64,000 nt of DNA, from positions 310,001 through 374,000 of the forward strand of contig NZ_CP064787.1 of assembly GCF_017094505.1 (NCBI RefSeq), read 5' to 3'. How positions within the stretch are numbered: the stretch's first letter is position 1; each line of letters starts with the position of its first letter. Below the pieces are notes generated by a model. The model did no database searches. It was not told the DNA's origin and saw nothing but the letters and a program-made list of their open reading frames with translations. This stretch comes from Halapricum desulfuricans. GTDB lineage: Archaea; Halobacteriota; Halobacteria; Halobacteriales; Haloarculaceae. Positions 50,057-59,549 of the stretch are shown here, piece after piece. The position numbers and the translations under genes are program-made.

Positions 50057-52155
50057 GCCGCCCGACCGGGGACACCGAACCCAGCGAGTTCGGCTTCCAG
50101 CAGTTCCCCTACGTGCAGGAAGCGCCCGGACTGGACGAGGCGCAACTCCGGGAACACTACGGCTGGTTCCGCGGCTACTACAAGGCCCGCCCGCGCCGGT
50201 ATTTCGACCTCCAGCGGTGGCTCAACCAGGCTCGGTACGGCCAGAGCTTCGACGTCTACCTCGCCAGAAGCGCCTGGTACGCGATGGGCGGTATCGCCGC
50301 CGGGGCCGTGTTCGGGCTCGCAGTCGCCTGGCTGCTCGCCGCCAGCGGCGTCGTCGAGGGGCTGACGAACCCGCTGGCCTACGACGGCGCCGTCGTCTAC
50401 TACATCGCCGACTACAAGGCGCTGTTCGCCGGCGCGGCGCTGGCGACCGTCTTCGCCGCGGCGTTCGGGTTCGGGACCTGGTACGTCCGGTATCACTACC
50501 CGCGGCTAGTCGTCTCGTCTCGCCGCCGAAACATCGACGTCACGCTGCCCCATGCGATCGTGTTCATGTACGCGCTCTCGCGCGGCGGGATGGACCTGCT
50601 CGAGGTCTTCGGCGTGCTCGCCGACTCCGAGGAGACCTACGGCGAGGTCGCGAATGAGGCCGAGATGGTCGTCCGCGAGGTCGAGCTGTTCGGCAACGAC
50701 ATGTTCACCGCGTTGCGGAACGTCCGCAGTCTCACCCCGAGCGAGAACTTCGAGCAGTTCCTCGACGACCTGCTGAGCATGCTCGATTCCGGCGGTGACG
50801 TCACCGTCTTCTTCGAGGACGAGGCCGAATCGTACCTCGAGGAAGCGCGGGACGAACAGCAGTCGTTCCTCGAGACGCTGGGGCTGTTGAGCGAGTTCTT
50901 CGTCGTCCTGTTCGTCGCCGCGCCGCTTTTCGTCATCGTCATCCTGGTCGTGATGAGCCTGCTCGGCGCGCAGACGCTCGCGGAGCTGACGCTGCTGGTC
51001 TACGTGATGTTGCCGCTCGCGATGGTCGGCTTTCTGGTCTTGCTGGACACCCTCTCGGAGCCGTACGTCCAGCCGGAGGTCCGCTTCGGCGACGACGAGG
51101 AGGACATCGAGTCCGGCCTCGCGCTGCTGTGGGCGGTCGTCCGGGACGCGATTCCCGGTGTCAGGCCCCGCCCGTCCGCCGCGACGGCGATGTCAGCGGA
51201 GTGCCAGTCCCGTCAGGGGAGCTATCTCGCCCACCGCCGTCGCCGTGCGCTGCGGGCGACGCTCGCGGATCCGCTCGCCGCGTTCCGCGCGAAGCCGGTC
51301 TGGACGGTCGCCGTGACGGCCCCGCTGGCTGTCCTCGTCGGCTGGGGGTTCGTCGCCGCCGGCCTCGCAACGCCGACGTGGGAGGCGATGCTCGAACGGC
51401 CGATCCCGACGACGACGTGGCTGTTCGTCCTCCCGCTGCTGGTCGTGCTCGTCCCGCTATCGGCCTTCCACGAGCGCAAGCGCCGCCGCGAGCAGTACTT
51501 CGCCACGCGGTTTCCCGACACGCTCTCGATACTGGCCAGCGCCAACAAGATGGGCATCCCCATCGACGAGGCGCTCGGGCTGGCATCCCGGTGGTCCAGC
51601 GGCCCGCTGTCCGAGGAGATGGCCACGCTCCGCAACGACCTGCGCTGGAACCACGACACGCGCTCGGGGCTGCGCTCGTTCGCCGATCGAGTGGGCGTCG
51701 CCCAGCTGTCCCGGACGATGACGCTGATCGCCGAGGGGATCCGCTCGAGCACCGACGTCGCGGCCGTCCTGACCATCGCGGCCAGAGACACCAAAGAGCG
51801 GTTCAAGCTCGACCGCGAGCGCCGCCAGGAGCTGAGCCCCTACATCGCCGTCGTCGTGATCGGCTTCCTGGTGTTTCTGCTGGTCGTGGCGCTGCTCGAT
51901 GCCGCCTATCTGGCCCCGATCGCCGACGCGCAGGCCGAGGCGACCGCGCCCGCCGCGGGCGAGTCGGATCTGCCCCTGTCGATGACGGCCGTCCCCGTCG
52001 AGGCGTACAAGGCGCTGTTCCTGCACGCCGCCGTCGTCCAGGCACTCGGAAGTGGCGTCCTCGCCGGCAAGCTCGCCAGCGACGACGCCTTCAGCGGCCT
52101 GAAATACAGCATCGTCCTGCTCGTCGTCGCGATCGCGACGTTCGCGCTCATCTGA
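50053..52155 (+). CDS. Type IV pilus membrane platform protein (PilC/TadC-type)
   Basis: 700 residues with two type II secretion F domains, each followed by membrane helices. The first F domain spans about 170-290 (MYALSRGGMDLLEVFGVLAD, SGGDVTVFFEDEAES), the second about 490-610 (LSILASANKMGIPIDEALGL). About nine membrane helices in all. It anchors the ATPase and the growing filament. The overlapping start and the pilin-like gene two bases after its stop complete a three-gene module. Confidence 0.9.
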   Translation: MSRPTGDTEPSEFGFQQFPYVQEAPGLDEAQLREHYGWFRGYYKARPRRYFDLQRWLNQARYGQSFDVYLARSAWYAMGGIAAGAVFGLAVAWLLAASGVVEGLTNPLAYDGAVVYYIADYKALFAGAALATVFAAAFGFGTWYVRYHYPRLVVSSRRRNIDVTLPHAIVFMYALSRGGMDLLEVFGVLADSEETYGEVANEAEMVVREVELFGNDMFTALRNVRSLTPSENFEQFLDDLLSMLDSGGDVTVFFEDEAESYLEEARDEQQSFLETLGLLSEFFVVLFVAAPLFVIVILVVMSLLGAQTLAELTLLVYVMLPLAMVGFLVLLDTLSEPYVQPEVRFGDDEEDIESGLALLWAVVRDAIPGVRPRPSAATAMSAECQSRQGSYLAHRRRRALRATLADPLAAFRAKPVWTVAVTAPLAVLVGWGFVAAGLATPTWEAMLERPIPTTTWLFVLPLLVVLVPLSAFHERKRRREQYFATRFPDTLSILASANKMGIPIDEALGLASRWSSGPLSEEMATLRNDLRWNHDTRSGLRSFADRVGVAQLSRTMTLIAEGIRSSTDVAAVLTIAARDTKERFKLDRERRQELSPYIAVVVIGFLVFLLVVALLDAAYLAPIADAQAEATAPAAGESDLPLSMTAVPVEAYKALFLHAAVVQALGSGVLAGKLASDDAFSGLKYSIVLLVVAIATFALI

Positions 52156-52157
52156 TC

Positions 52158-53942
52158 ATGATTCCACACACCACCAAGTCCGATCGCCCGTTCCGAACCG
52201 ACAGCCGCGCCGTCTCCGAAGTGATCGGCGCGATCCTCGTGTTCGCACTGCTGTTTCTCGTCCTGGCGCTGATCCAGCTCAACGCCGTCCCGGCCGCGAA
52301 CAAGGACGTCGAGTTCGAGCACAATCAGCGCGTCAGCCAGGACTTCCAGGCGCTGCAGGACGAGCTCTATCAGGTCGGTACGACCGGGAGCAGCGCCACG
52401 ACCTCGATCGAGACAGGCGTCGTCTACCCCAACCGGTTCTTCCTGCTGAACCCCGGGCCCGCGACGGGATCGATTCAGACGACTGATACCCGACAACTCG
52501 CGATTCACAACGCGACAGCGGCCGGCAACGTCGGTGACTACTGGGACGGCACTCCCAAGACGTTCACGACGAAAGGAATCGTCTACCGGCCCGACTACAG
52601 AGAGCTCTCGAATCCGGGTACGCTGACCTGGGAGCACTCAATGTTGCACGCCCGGTACGACGACGGAGGAATGTACTTCTACGACGGGACGAGCTTCATC
52701 GACGGGCGACAGATCCAGCTGACGCTGCTGGACGGGTCACTCTCCTACGGCGGACTCTCGACGTCGGTGCAGATCACGCCAGTCAGCACTCGCACGGAGA
52801 CGGTGACCATCAGCAACGCGCCGGGTGAACAGCTCAGCATCAATATCGCGACGGATCTTACGGCTGCAGAGTTCGCGGACGCGATCGGCGTGGAGTATAA
52901 TTCGACAACCAGCCTTGTTGTGGAGGAGAATACGACAATCGAGCAGATTGACGAACGCACCGACGGCCTCAGGATCTACCTCAAGGACAATGAGTACGAA
53001 CTGAGTATCGCGAAAGTCCGCGTCGGACCAGCAGCCGTTTCGGAACCGGGTCCGCACTACATCACTGATGTCGCCGGCAACGAGACGAGCGTTCCGGAGA
53101 ACACGACCCACCGATTCACCGTCGCGGTTCGCGACAGGTATAACAATCCGGTGAGCGGCGTGCCAGTGATAACGACCCCGACCAACGCGGATTTGTTTGG
53201 TACGGTTGAACCCGTGGACACCCCTCTCACTGGTAGCGACGGTCGGACGACGTTCCGCTACACTGCACCTCTCACACAGGAAGCGGACGACGATGGCAAT
53301 CAGGATGTCTGGATCCGGACATCAATAGATGGCGGGAAAGATACAGGTAATAGCACCGATTTACTGAAGAACGCCACGTTCCATCTGACGGTTATCGACA
53401 CCGACCAGTCCGGGAGCCAGCCCGGTAATGCGAGTGACGACGGTGTGTCGAGGATTAATCCGGGGACAGACGCGATTCGACTGGTTGACGCTCAGATGGC
53501 TGTCCCAGATGATACTGACCCGGACAAGAACGAGAATACCAACATAACCGGATCGCCGAACAGTACGTTCTACCTCACGTTCGAGAGCGTGGTCGACCAG
53601 CAGAAGGAACTGGAGTTCGGTCGGTTGCTCTTCCACATGCCAAATAACAAGGATGTCGAATCGTTCAACGTCACGCAGTACACGTCGCCGTACCTGAAAG
53701 ACTCGCAGGGTAACGTCACCTGGTACAACGTTATCGATTCCAACGCTATGGAGATGTACAGAGACTACGTAAAACTCGCGCCGAACAGTACCCAGTCGAT
53801 AATCGTCCCACCAGGCGAACAAGTCACAGTCGGATTCGAATACAGCGGCTCGAGCATCCAAAAGGATCTATTCGGTATTTCTATCCTATTCGCCGACGAG
53901 ACGCGATCGAACTACTTCGTCTACGTCCCAGCGGCTGAGTAG
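52158..53942 (+). CDS. Pilin-like surface protein with an Ig-like (Big_1-type) domain
   Basis: 594 residues. The N-terminus has a class III-like signal: charged residues, then DSRAVSEVIGAILVFALLF, a hydrophobic helix of about 20 residues as in archaeal pilins. The long exposed part includes about residues 300-385 with FTVAVRDRYNNPVSGVPVIT and SDGRTTFRYTAP, the pattern of Big_1/invasin-type Ig domains, and many NxS/T glycosylation sequons. Codons and composition are less GC-rich than in the neighbours. It starts two bases after the platform gene, so it is probably assembled or exported by this module. Confidence 0.8.
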   Translation: MIPHTTKSDRPFRTDSRAVSEVIGAILVFALLFLVLALIQLNAVPAANKDVEFEHNQRVSQDFQALQDELYQVGTTGSSATTSIETGVVYPNRFFLLNPGPATGSIQTTDTRQLAIHNATAAGNVGDYWDGTPKTFTTKGIVYRPDYRELSNPGTLTWEHSMLHARYDDGGMYFYDGTSFIDGRQIQLTLLDGSLSYGGLSTSVQITPVSTRTETVTISNAPGEQLSINIATDLTAAEFADAIGVEYNSTTSLVVEENTTIEQIDERTDGLRIYLKDNEYELSIAKVRVGPAAVSEPGPHYITDVAGNETSVPENTTHRFTVAVRDRYNNPVSGVPVITTPTNADLFGTVEPVDTPLTGSDGRTTFRYTAPLTQEADDDGNQDVWIRTSIDGGKDTGNSTDLLKNATFHLTVIDTDQSGSQPGNASDDGVSRINPGTDAIRLVDAQMAVPDDTDPDKNENTNITGSPNSTFYLTFESVVDQQKELEFGRLLFHMPNNKDVESFNVTQYTSPYLKDSQGNVTWYNVIDSNAMEMYRDYVKLAPNSTQSIIVPPGEQVTVGFEYSGSSIQKDLFGISILFADETRSNYFVYVPAAE

Positions 53943-53973
53943 TGTCTGTATTGAGTGAGTTGTCTATCAGGAT

Positions 53974-54438
53974 TCACTCGATATTCTCTCGGTGATAAGA
54001 CCCCTCATAGGTCCCCTCGTGATCTGCCTCGGCGAGAACCAGTTGGGCGATGCGCGCGCCTGCTTCGAGTTCGATATCGTGATAGACCTCCAGCAGACCC
54101 TCGCCGCGGCCCTCGTAGCCCGCGTCCCAGACCGCCGTGTCCAGCATGCAGGAGTTGCGCAACAGCGACGACCGCGGGTACAGAAAGCCGATGTGATCCT
54201 CGGGAATCCGAATCAGATCGGCGTAGCGCACGACGTACCCGCCGGGCGGGAGGTAGTAGACGCCGTTGTCGGCCTCAACCGGCTCGCGATCGCCGATCTC
54301 CTTGCCGTCGGTCCCGATCCGGCCGGGCGAGACCTGCTCGAAGACCGCATCGAGCGTCAGATCGACGCCGTTGGGCTGGACCTGCTCGGGCGCGACGCTG
54401 TCGAGGTGCTCGGCCACGAAACGGCCACTCCTGAACAT
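53974..54438 (-). CDS. dUTPase/dCTP deaminase family protein
   Basis: 154 residues of the trimeric dUTPase/Dcd fold. Motifs: VQPNGVDLTLDAVFE, PPGGYVVRYADLIRIPEDH, the nucleotide-binding PRSSLLRNSCML, AVWDAGYEGRGEG and the glutamine-containing ARIAQLVLAEAD. The length is short for dCTP deaminase (about 190) and fits archaeal deoxyuridine triphosphate nucleotidohydrolases. It keeps dUTP low or supplies dUMP. ATG at 54438 was chosen over an upstream in-frame ATG at 54456. Convergent with the pilin-like gene. Confidence 0.85.
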   Translation of the reverse strand: MFRSGRFVAEHLDSVAPEQVQPNGVDLTLDAVFEQVSPGRIGTDGKEIGDREPVEADNGVYYLPPGGYVVRYADLIRIPEDHIGFLYPRSSLLRNSCMLDTAVWDAGYEGRGEGLLEVYHDIELEAGARIAQLVLAEADHEGTYEGSYHRENIE

Positions 54439-54652
54439 ACCCGGACGGGCGGCCACCGGCGACTAAACGACTCCGGTTTCCCGGCCGTCTCCGTCGATCC
54501 GCTCGGCGGTAGCTGTCACCTCACCCCCGGAGATTCCGCACGGACCTTCATCGTCGATTCGTATCAATTATCGAAACCGCAAGACGGCAAGCAGGCAGTT
54601 TTCGCGTTAACACGCGGGATTTATGTCGATCCGCGGCGGACTCTGTGACGCT

Positions 54653-56626
54653 ATGGGACAGACGCTCACGGAGAAGATCCTCTCCGATCACCTCGTCGAG
54701 GGCGAACTCGAGCCCGGCGAGGAGATCGGGATCGAGATCGATCAGGTCCTCACACAGGACACGACGGGCACGCTGGTGTGGCTGCAGTTCGAGGCGCTGG
54801 ACCTTGACGAAGTCCAGACGGAACTGGCCGCACAGTACTGCGACCACCAGACGTATCAGTTCGACTTCAAAAACACGGACGACCACCGCTTCTTGCGGTC
54901 GGCGGCCGGCAAGTTCGGCGCGCACTTCTCGCGGCCGGGCAACGGGATCTGTCACAACGTCCACAAGGAGAACTTCGCCGCGCCGGGCAAGACGATGCTC
55001 GGCAGCGACTCGCACACCCCGACGCCGGGCGGGCTGGGCGAGCTGGCGATCGGCGCCGGCGGGCTAGACGTCTCCGTCGCGATGGGTGGCGGGGCCTACT
55101 ACATCGACATGCCCGAAATCGTCAACGTCCGCCTGGAGGGCGAGTTGCCAGAGTGGGCGACCGCAAAGGACGTCATCCTCGAGCTGTTGCGCCGCCTGTC
55201 GGTCAAGGGCGGCGTCGGCAAGGTACTTGAGTACACCGGCCCCGGCGTCGAGACGCTGTCGGTCCCCGAGCGGACGACGATCACCAACATGGGGACGGAA
55301 CTCGGGGCGACGACCTCGATCTTCCCGACCGACGAGAAGACCAGAGACTACCTCGAGCGGCTGGGTCGCGGCGAGGACTACGAGGAGATCGGCCCCGATG
55401 AGGACGCCGAGTACGACGACGAGATCATCGTCGACCTCTCGGAGCTGGAGCCGCTCATCGCCGAGCCCTCGATGCCGGACAACGTCGTTCCCGTCCGGGA
55501 AGCCGCCGGACAGGACGTCGAGCAGGTCATCATCGGCTCGTGTACCAACGGCGGCTACGAGGACATCCTCCCGGCCGCGAAGATGCTCGAGGGCCGCGAG
55601 GTCAACAAGACCACGGAGATGATCGTCGCGCCCGGTTCGAAGCAGGCAAGCGAGATGCTCGCCCGCGACGGGTGGGCCTCCGAGCTGATGGCCGCCGGCG
55701 TCAACTTCTCGGAGTCGACCTGTGGAGCCTGTATCGGGATCGGTCACGTGCCGGCCTCCGACTCGGTGAGCCTGCGGACGTTCAACCGGAACTTCGAGGG
55801 CCGTTCGGGCCTGGAGGACGACAACGTCTACCTCTGCTCGCCGGAGGTCGCCGCCGCGGCCGCGATCAAAGGCGAGATCGTCGACCCCCGCGATCTGGCC
55901 GACGAACTCGGCGACCTGCAAGCGCCGGGCTTCGAGATGCCGGACGTCTACGACGGCTCGAAGGCCGACCTGATCGCGCCCGACGAGGCGGTCGACGACG
56001 AGCTCGTGAAGGGGCCGAACATCGGCGACGTGCCGCTGAAAGACCCTCTCGACGCACACCTCGAGGGGCCGGCGCTGCTGAAGATGGACGACAACATCAC
56101 GACCGACCACATCATCCCGGCCACCCAGGACATCCTGATGTACCGGTCGAACATCCCCAAGCTCTCGGAGTTCACCCTCTCGCGGGTCGACGAGAGCTTC
56201 GCCGACCGCGCCCTGGAGAGCGACGGCGGCTTCCTCGTCGCCGGCGAGAACTACGGGCAGGGCTCCTCGCGCGAACACGCGGCGCTTTGCCCGATGTACC
56301 TCGGCGTCGAGGGCGTGCTCGCACAGAGTTTCGCCCGCATCCACAAGGCGAACCTGTTCAACTTCGGGCTGCTCCCCCTGGAGATCGACGAGGACACCTA
56401 CGAGAAGATCGAGCAGGGCGACGACATCGAAATCGTCGACGACGTCGACGAGGCCGTCCGATCCGGACAGGAAGAGTTCACGGTCCGGGTCAACGACGAC
56501 TGGGAGGCGACCGGCTACCTCGATGCCTCCGAACGCGAGCGCGAGATCCTCGCCGACGGTGGTAAACTCCCCCACACCAAAAAGCAGTACGAGCAGGACG
56601 GCTCCGGCGCGCCCGCCGACGACTAG
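54653..56626 (+). CDS. acn: Aconitate hydratase
   Basis: Isomerises citrate to isocitrate in the TCA cycle with a [4Fe-4S] cluster. 657 residues. Cluster cysteines lie in GSCTNGGYED and STCGACIGIGH; the substrate region GENYGQGSSREHAALCP is in the C-terminal swivel domain. The architecture is that of the archaeal/mitochondrial-like 650-residue form. ATG 54653 was preferred over the one at 54623, because GATTTATG at 54618-54625 is a TATA box at leaderless distance. Single gene. Confidence 0.95.
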   Translation: MGQTLTEKILSDHLVEGELEPGEEIGIEIDQVLTQDTTGTLVWLQFEALDLDEVQTELAAQYCDHQTYQFDFKNTDDHRFLRSAAGKFGAHFSRPGNGICHNVHKENFAAPGKTMLGSDSHTPTPGGLGELAIGAGGLDVSVAMGGGAYYIDMPEIVNVRLEGELPEWATAKDVILELLRRLSVKGGVGKVLEYTGPGVETLSVPERTTITNMGTELGATTSIFPTDEKTRDYLERLGRGEDYEEIGPDEDAEYDDEIIVDLSELEPLIAEPSMPDNVVPVREAAGQDVEQVIIGSCTNGGYEDILPAAKMLEGREVNKTTEMIVAPGSKQASEMLARDGWASELMAAGVNFSESTCGACIGIGHVPASDSVSLRTFNRNFEGRSGLEDDNVYLCSPEVAAAAAIKGEIVDPRDLADELGDLQAPGFEMPDVYDGSKADLIAPDEAVDDELVKGPNIGDVPLKDPLDAHLEGPALLKMDDNITTDHIIPATQDILMYRSNIPKLSEFTLSRVDESFADRALESDGGFLVAGENYGQGSSREHAALCPMYLGVEGVLAQSFARIHKANLFNFGLLPLEIDEDTYEKIEQGDDIEIVDDVDEAVRSGQEEFTVRVNDDWEATGYLDASEREREILADGGKLPHTKKQYEQDGSGAPADD

Positions 56627-56828
56627 GGCGGCGTCGCCCGGTGCCGTCAGCTGTGCAGATTTTCCGCTGCAGCGTATCGGGCGCGCAAACACAGTAGGTG
56701 ACTGGTACCACGTGACATGATACCGTATTCTTCCCGGAAGGGTAGCCCATATAAGCGACGATGACCTACAGAGAGATGACTACCAGCGCGGGCGGCCGAC
56801 CGCGACCGCCGATTCCACCCCCACAACT

Positions 56829-57425
56829 ATGACCAGTCGCGTACACCGACTCCATTCGACACTCGAACTGCCACTCGAAGACGTCTATTCGTACTTCGAG
56901 GATCCGGATCTCCCCGAGGAGATCGAAGACGTAGAGATCACCAGACGAAACAACACGCTCATTCTGAGCGCTGTCGCCACCGACAGCAGCATCAGCAAGT
57001 ACACCCCGACGGCACAGCTGAAAGCAAGCGTCACCGAAAACCGGGTCTACGAGGAGGACCCCGAAGAGATGGACGGCGGCCCGCCGTCGCGGAGCAACAG
57101 CGGCCCGCAGTGGGGTGCCTTCGAAGAGGAAGAAGAGGAGATCGAGTCCGAGCTGGTCGAGTACGCCTGCTTCAAGGGGGATCGAGAGACCGTGCTACAG
57201 AACACGGCCGTCCAGTACCCGATGTTCACCGTGCTCCGCGACATCGCGGAGATCGCGGAAAAGGGGGCGCTAACGGCGATCGTCGTCAACGAAGACGACG
57301 AACTCGAAGCCGTGCGAGTCGTCGACGGGGAACCCCGACCGGCGACGATCACAGTCACGGACGATCCGTCCGAAGACCAAGACGGCAACGGCGTCGACTG
57401 GCGCAGCAACGAATTCATCAGCTAG
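56829..57425 (+). CDS. Conserved acidic haloarchaeal protein of unknown function
   Basis: 198 residues, strongly acidic, with a glutamate run near 98-104. No membrane segment, cysteine cluster or known catalytic motif. The start VHRLHSTLELPLEDVYSYFE and the later VEYACFKGDRETVLQNTAVQ look conserved and globular; the type is familiar in haloarchaeal genomes as an unnamed DUF. CCCATATAAGCG (56749-56760) is a TATA-like box about 70 bases upstream. The stop overlaps the end of the Bat-like gene by four bases on the other strand. Confidence 0.7.
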   Translation: MTSRVHRLHSTLELPLEDVYSYFEDPDLPEEIEDVEITRRNNTLILSAVATDSSISKYTPTAQLKASVTENRVYEEDPEEMDGGPPSRSNSGPQWGAFEEEEEEIESELVEYACFKGDRETVLQNTAVQYPMFTVLRDIAEIAEKGALTAIVVNEDDELEAVRVVDGEPRPATITVTDDPSEDQDGNGVDWRSNEFIS

Positions 57426-59317
57426 TTAGCCGCTGTCGATTGTGTCGCTTCCTCGTCCAGCAACAGTCCGAACGTCTTTCGCTGTGCCGTCCGGAGGTGC
57501 TGGAGGAACGTCGTCTGTGAGACGCCCATGAGTTCCGCGATGTCCTCACCCGTGTTTTCGCGTGGCCACTCGAAGAAGCCACCGAGGTAGGCAGTTCTGA
57601 GCGCCTCGAGTTGCCGGTCGGTCAGCTCGGACTCGAGCTGAGAGCGGATCTCTTGGTCGGTTCTGGCCGACCGCTCGTGCTCGCGGCGGGCGAGCAGACT
57701 GATCCCGTCGTGAGCCGCCGTCACCGACTCGACGAGCGATCGCACGTCCGTCCGCTGTGGGAACTCGACGGTCAGCCGTCCCGATCCGTCCTCGACGGTC
57801 TGGCCGGTCACGACGCCGCCGTGATCGAGGAACGTCGACTCGACGCTGTCGTCGGTCAGATCCAGCCGGAAGAGGCTCCCGCCGTCGTGATCGCAGACGA
57901 ACGCGGCGTCCGCGACCGCGGGCACGTCCTCGACGGCGGCCTCGACGTCGGTCCGGGGACACCCCGTCAGTGCGGCGTACGCGACGAGGTGGCCGTCCGG
58001 CGAGCGCGTCAGCCGCTTCAGCGTCGCGTCGGCCGCAAGCGCTCGCGCGAGCGTCTCGAGTCCACCGGACCCCGAAAGCTGGAACTCCAGTTCGACGACG
58101 CTGTCGGCCAGTAGTGCCTGCTTGCTCTCGGTCGCGTTGATCGCATAGGCGATTGTCTGTCCCAGATCGACTAGCACGCTCGTGTCGATCGCCTCGAACG
58201 CCCGCGGCTCGGTCGAGGCGACCTCCAGCCCTCCGTAGACGGTCCCGTCGTAGACCAGCGGGACGGCGGCGACCGATCGGTATCCTCTATTTGCGAGCGC
58301 CGACAGCCACTCGGCGCTCGACTCGTCATCGATCGACTGGACGACCTGCGGGGTTTCGGTCCGGATCGCCTCCCGGAGGACGTCCTCGGCGTCGCTGTCG
58401 TTGTGTGCATCGACGATCGCGCCGATCGCGTCGTCGTCCACACCGGCGTGTCGGCTGGCGCGCAGCGAGTCGTTGACCATGTTCCGCGTGCCGACCCAGG
58501 CGAGGCTGTACGGCCCGGCATCGGCGAACTCCGCACAGACCGCGCGTTCGATCTCGCCGCGGCTTTCGGCCTGGACCAGCGCCTGATTGACGTCCCTGAG
58601 GATCCTGTTGGTGGTGTTCAGGCGCTGGAGCAGCTCGTTCTGATGTTCGATGCGCTGCTGGCGCTCCTTGCGTTCGGTCACGTCGGTATCGACCGCGACG
58701 AACCGCTCAATCGCGCCGTCCTCGTCGGTGATCGGCGCGATGGTCATATCCACCCAGCACTGCTCGCCGTTCTTGCGCTCGTTGACGATCTCTCCTTCCC
58801 AGACCTCGCCGTCCCGTATCGTCTCCCACATCGACTCGTAGAACGCCTCGTCGTGTTCGTCGGACTTCCAGATCCGGGGATTGCGGCCGACCACCTCGTC
58901 GCGGTCGTACCCGGTGAGTGTCTCGACCGCCGGATTGGCGTACTCGATCGTCCCGTCGGTGTCGGTGATGAAGATGCCGTGTCCGGCGTGGCGGATCGCC
59001 TTCCGGAACCCGCGTAACTGGTCGTTTTTCGCGGTGAGCCGATCCTTCGTCCGCTGTTCCTGGTGGACGTACTGGGAGAGATAGTAGACTGTCAGTACCG
59101 CGAGTCCGCTGACGATCAGGCCGGGCAACTCCTCGATTCCGGGGCTCGCGACGGTCAGCGTCAGCGCCTGCCGGACGGCCATCAGCGTCAACATCAGCGT
59201 CAGGAAGCCGAATCGGAGGTCCCGAACCCGGTAGAGCAACAGCGCCGAGTAGCCGACGCCGGCGACCCGAAGCGAGACCGACAGCAGCGCGATCCCCACC
59301 GGGAGCCAGTCGGTCAC
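57422..59317 (-). CDS. Membrane PAS-GAF-HTH_10 regulator, Bat-like
   Basis: 631 residues from the GTG at 59317. Three or four N-terminal membrane helices (about 1-85), a PAS domain (about 100-215, GIFITDTDGTIEYANPAVET), a GAF-like domain (about 245-390), a bacterioopsin-activator output region and the C-terminal HTH_10 (LTDRQLEALRTAYLGGFFEW, TGEDIAELMGVSQTTFLQHL). Proteins of this kind sense redox or small ligands and activate haloarchaeal genes such as those for opsin and DMSO respiration (DmsR). It is divergent from the molybdoenzyme operon across 232 bases, so it probably controls it. An upstream start at 59458 was rejected for lack of coding pattern. Confidence 0.82.
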   Translation of the reverse strand: MTDWLPVGIALLSVSLRVAGVGYSALLLYRVRDLRFGFLTLMLTLMAVRQALTLTVASPGIEELPGLIVSGLAVLTVYYLSQYVHQEQRTKDRLTAKNDQLRGFRKAIRHAGHGIFITDTDGTIEYANPAVETLTGYDRDEVVGRNPRIWKSDEHDEAFYESMWETIRDGEVWEGEIVNERKNGEQCWVDMTIAPITDEDGAIERFVAVDTDVTERKERQQRIEHQNELLQRLNTTNRILRDVNQALVQAESRGEIERAVCAEFADAGPYSLAWVGTRNMVNDSLRASRHAGVDDDAIGAIVDAHNDSDAEDVLREAIRTETPQVVQSIDDESSAEWLSALANRGYRSVAAVPLVYDGTVYGGLEVASTEPRAFEAIDTSVLVDLGQTIAYAINATESKQALLADSVVELEFQLSGSGGLETLARALAADATLKRLTRSPDGHLVAYAALTGCPRTDVEAAVEDVPAVADAAFVCDHDGGSLFRLDLTDDSVESTFLDHGGVVTGQTVEDGSGRLTVEFPQRTDVRSLVESVTAAHDGISLLARREHERSARTDQEIRSQLESELTDRQLEALRTAYLGGFFEWPRENTGEDIAELMGVSQTTFLQHLRTAQRKTFGLLLDEEATQSTAAN

Positions 59318-59549
59318 GACCGACCACCCCGTCCGTACCCTCGTGCGTGCCAGTCCATACGTTACCGTTCCGGGCCGCGCCGATAAATGTCGCTCACTCG
59401 TTTTCAGTCCGCGGGACCGAGCTGTATTGGCCCGTCTGTAATAAAAGGCCGAGCCCACCCAAGCGATATTGGTGGTACGCTCTCCCCGGTGTGCGTGCTA
59501 TATCTACGTGTATGTCACAGCATCGACCGGGCTGGTCGGGTGTCGACCC
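59318..59549. promoter_or_regulatory. Divergent control region of the molybdoenzyme operon
   Basis: 232 bases between the Bat-like regulator and the Fe-S subunit. A TATA-like GTGCTATATCTACG (about 59496-59509) lies 40-55 bases before the GTG at 59550; CTGTAATAAAAGG (59438-59450) is a second AT block. No perfect inverted repeat was found. Confidence 0.4.

Noticed and set aside
55064-56692. 542-codon antisense frame over aconitase
   Set aside because: Shadow frame typical of GC-rich haloarchaeal genes; the aconitase is complete.
56690-56740. ACTGGTACCACGTGACATGATACC considered as a third copy of the stop-codon repeat
   Set aside because: Only short words match; the arm order and inner hairpin of the two true copies are missing.
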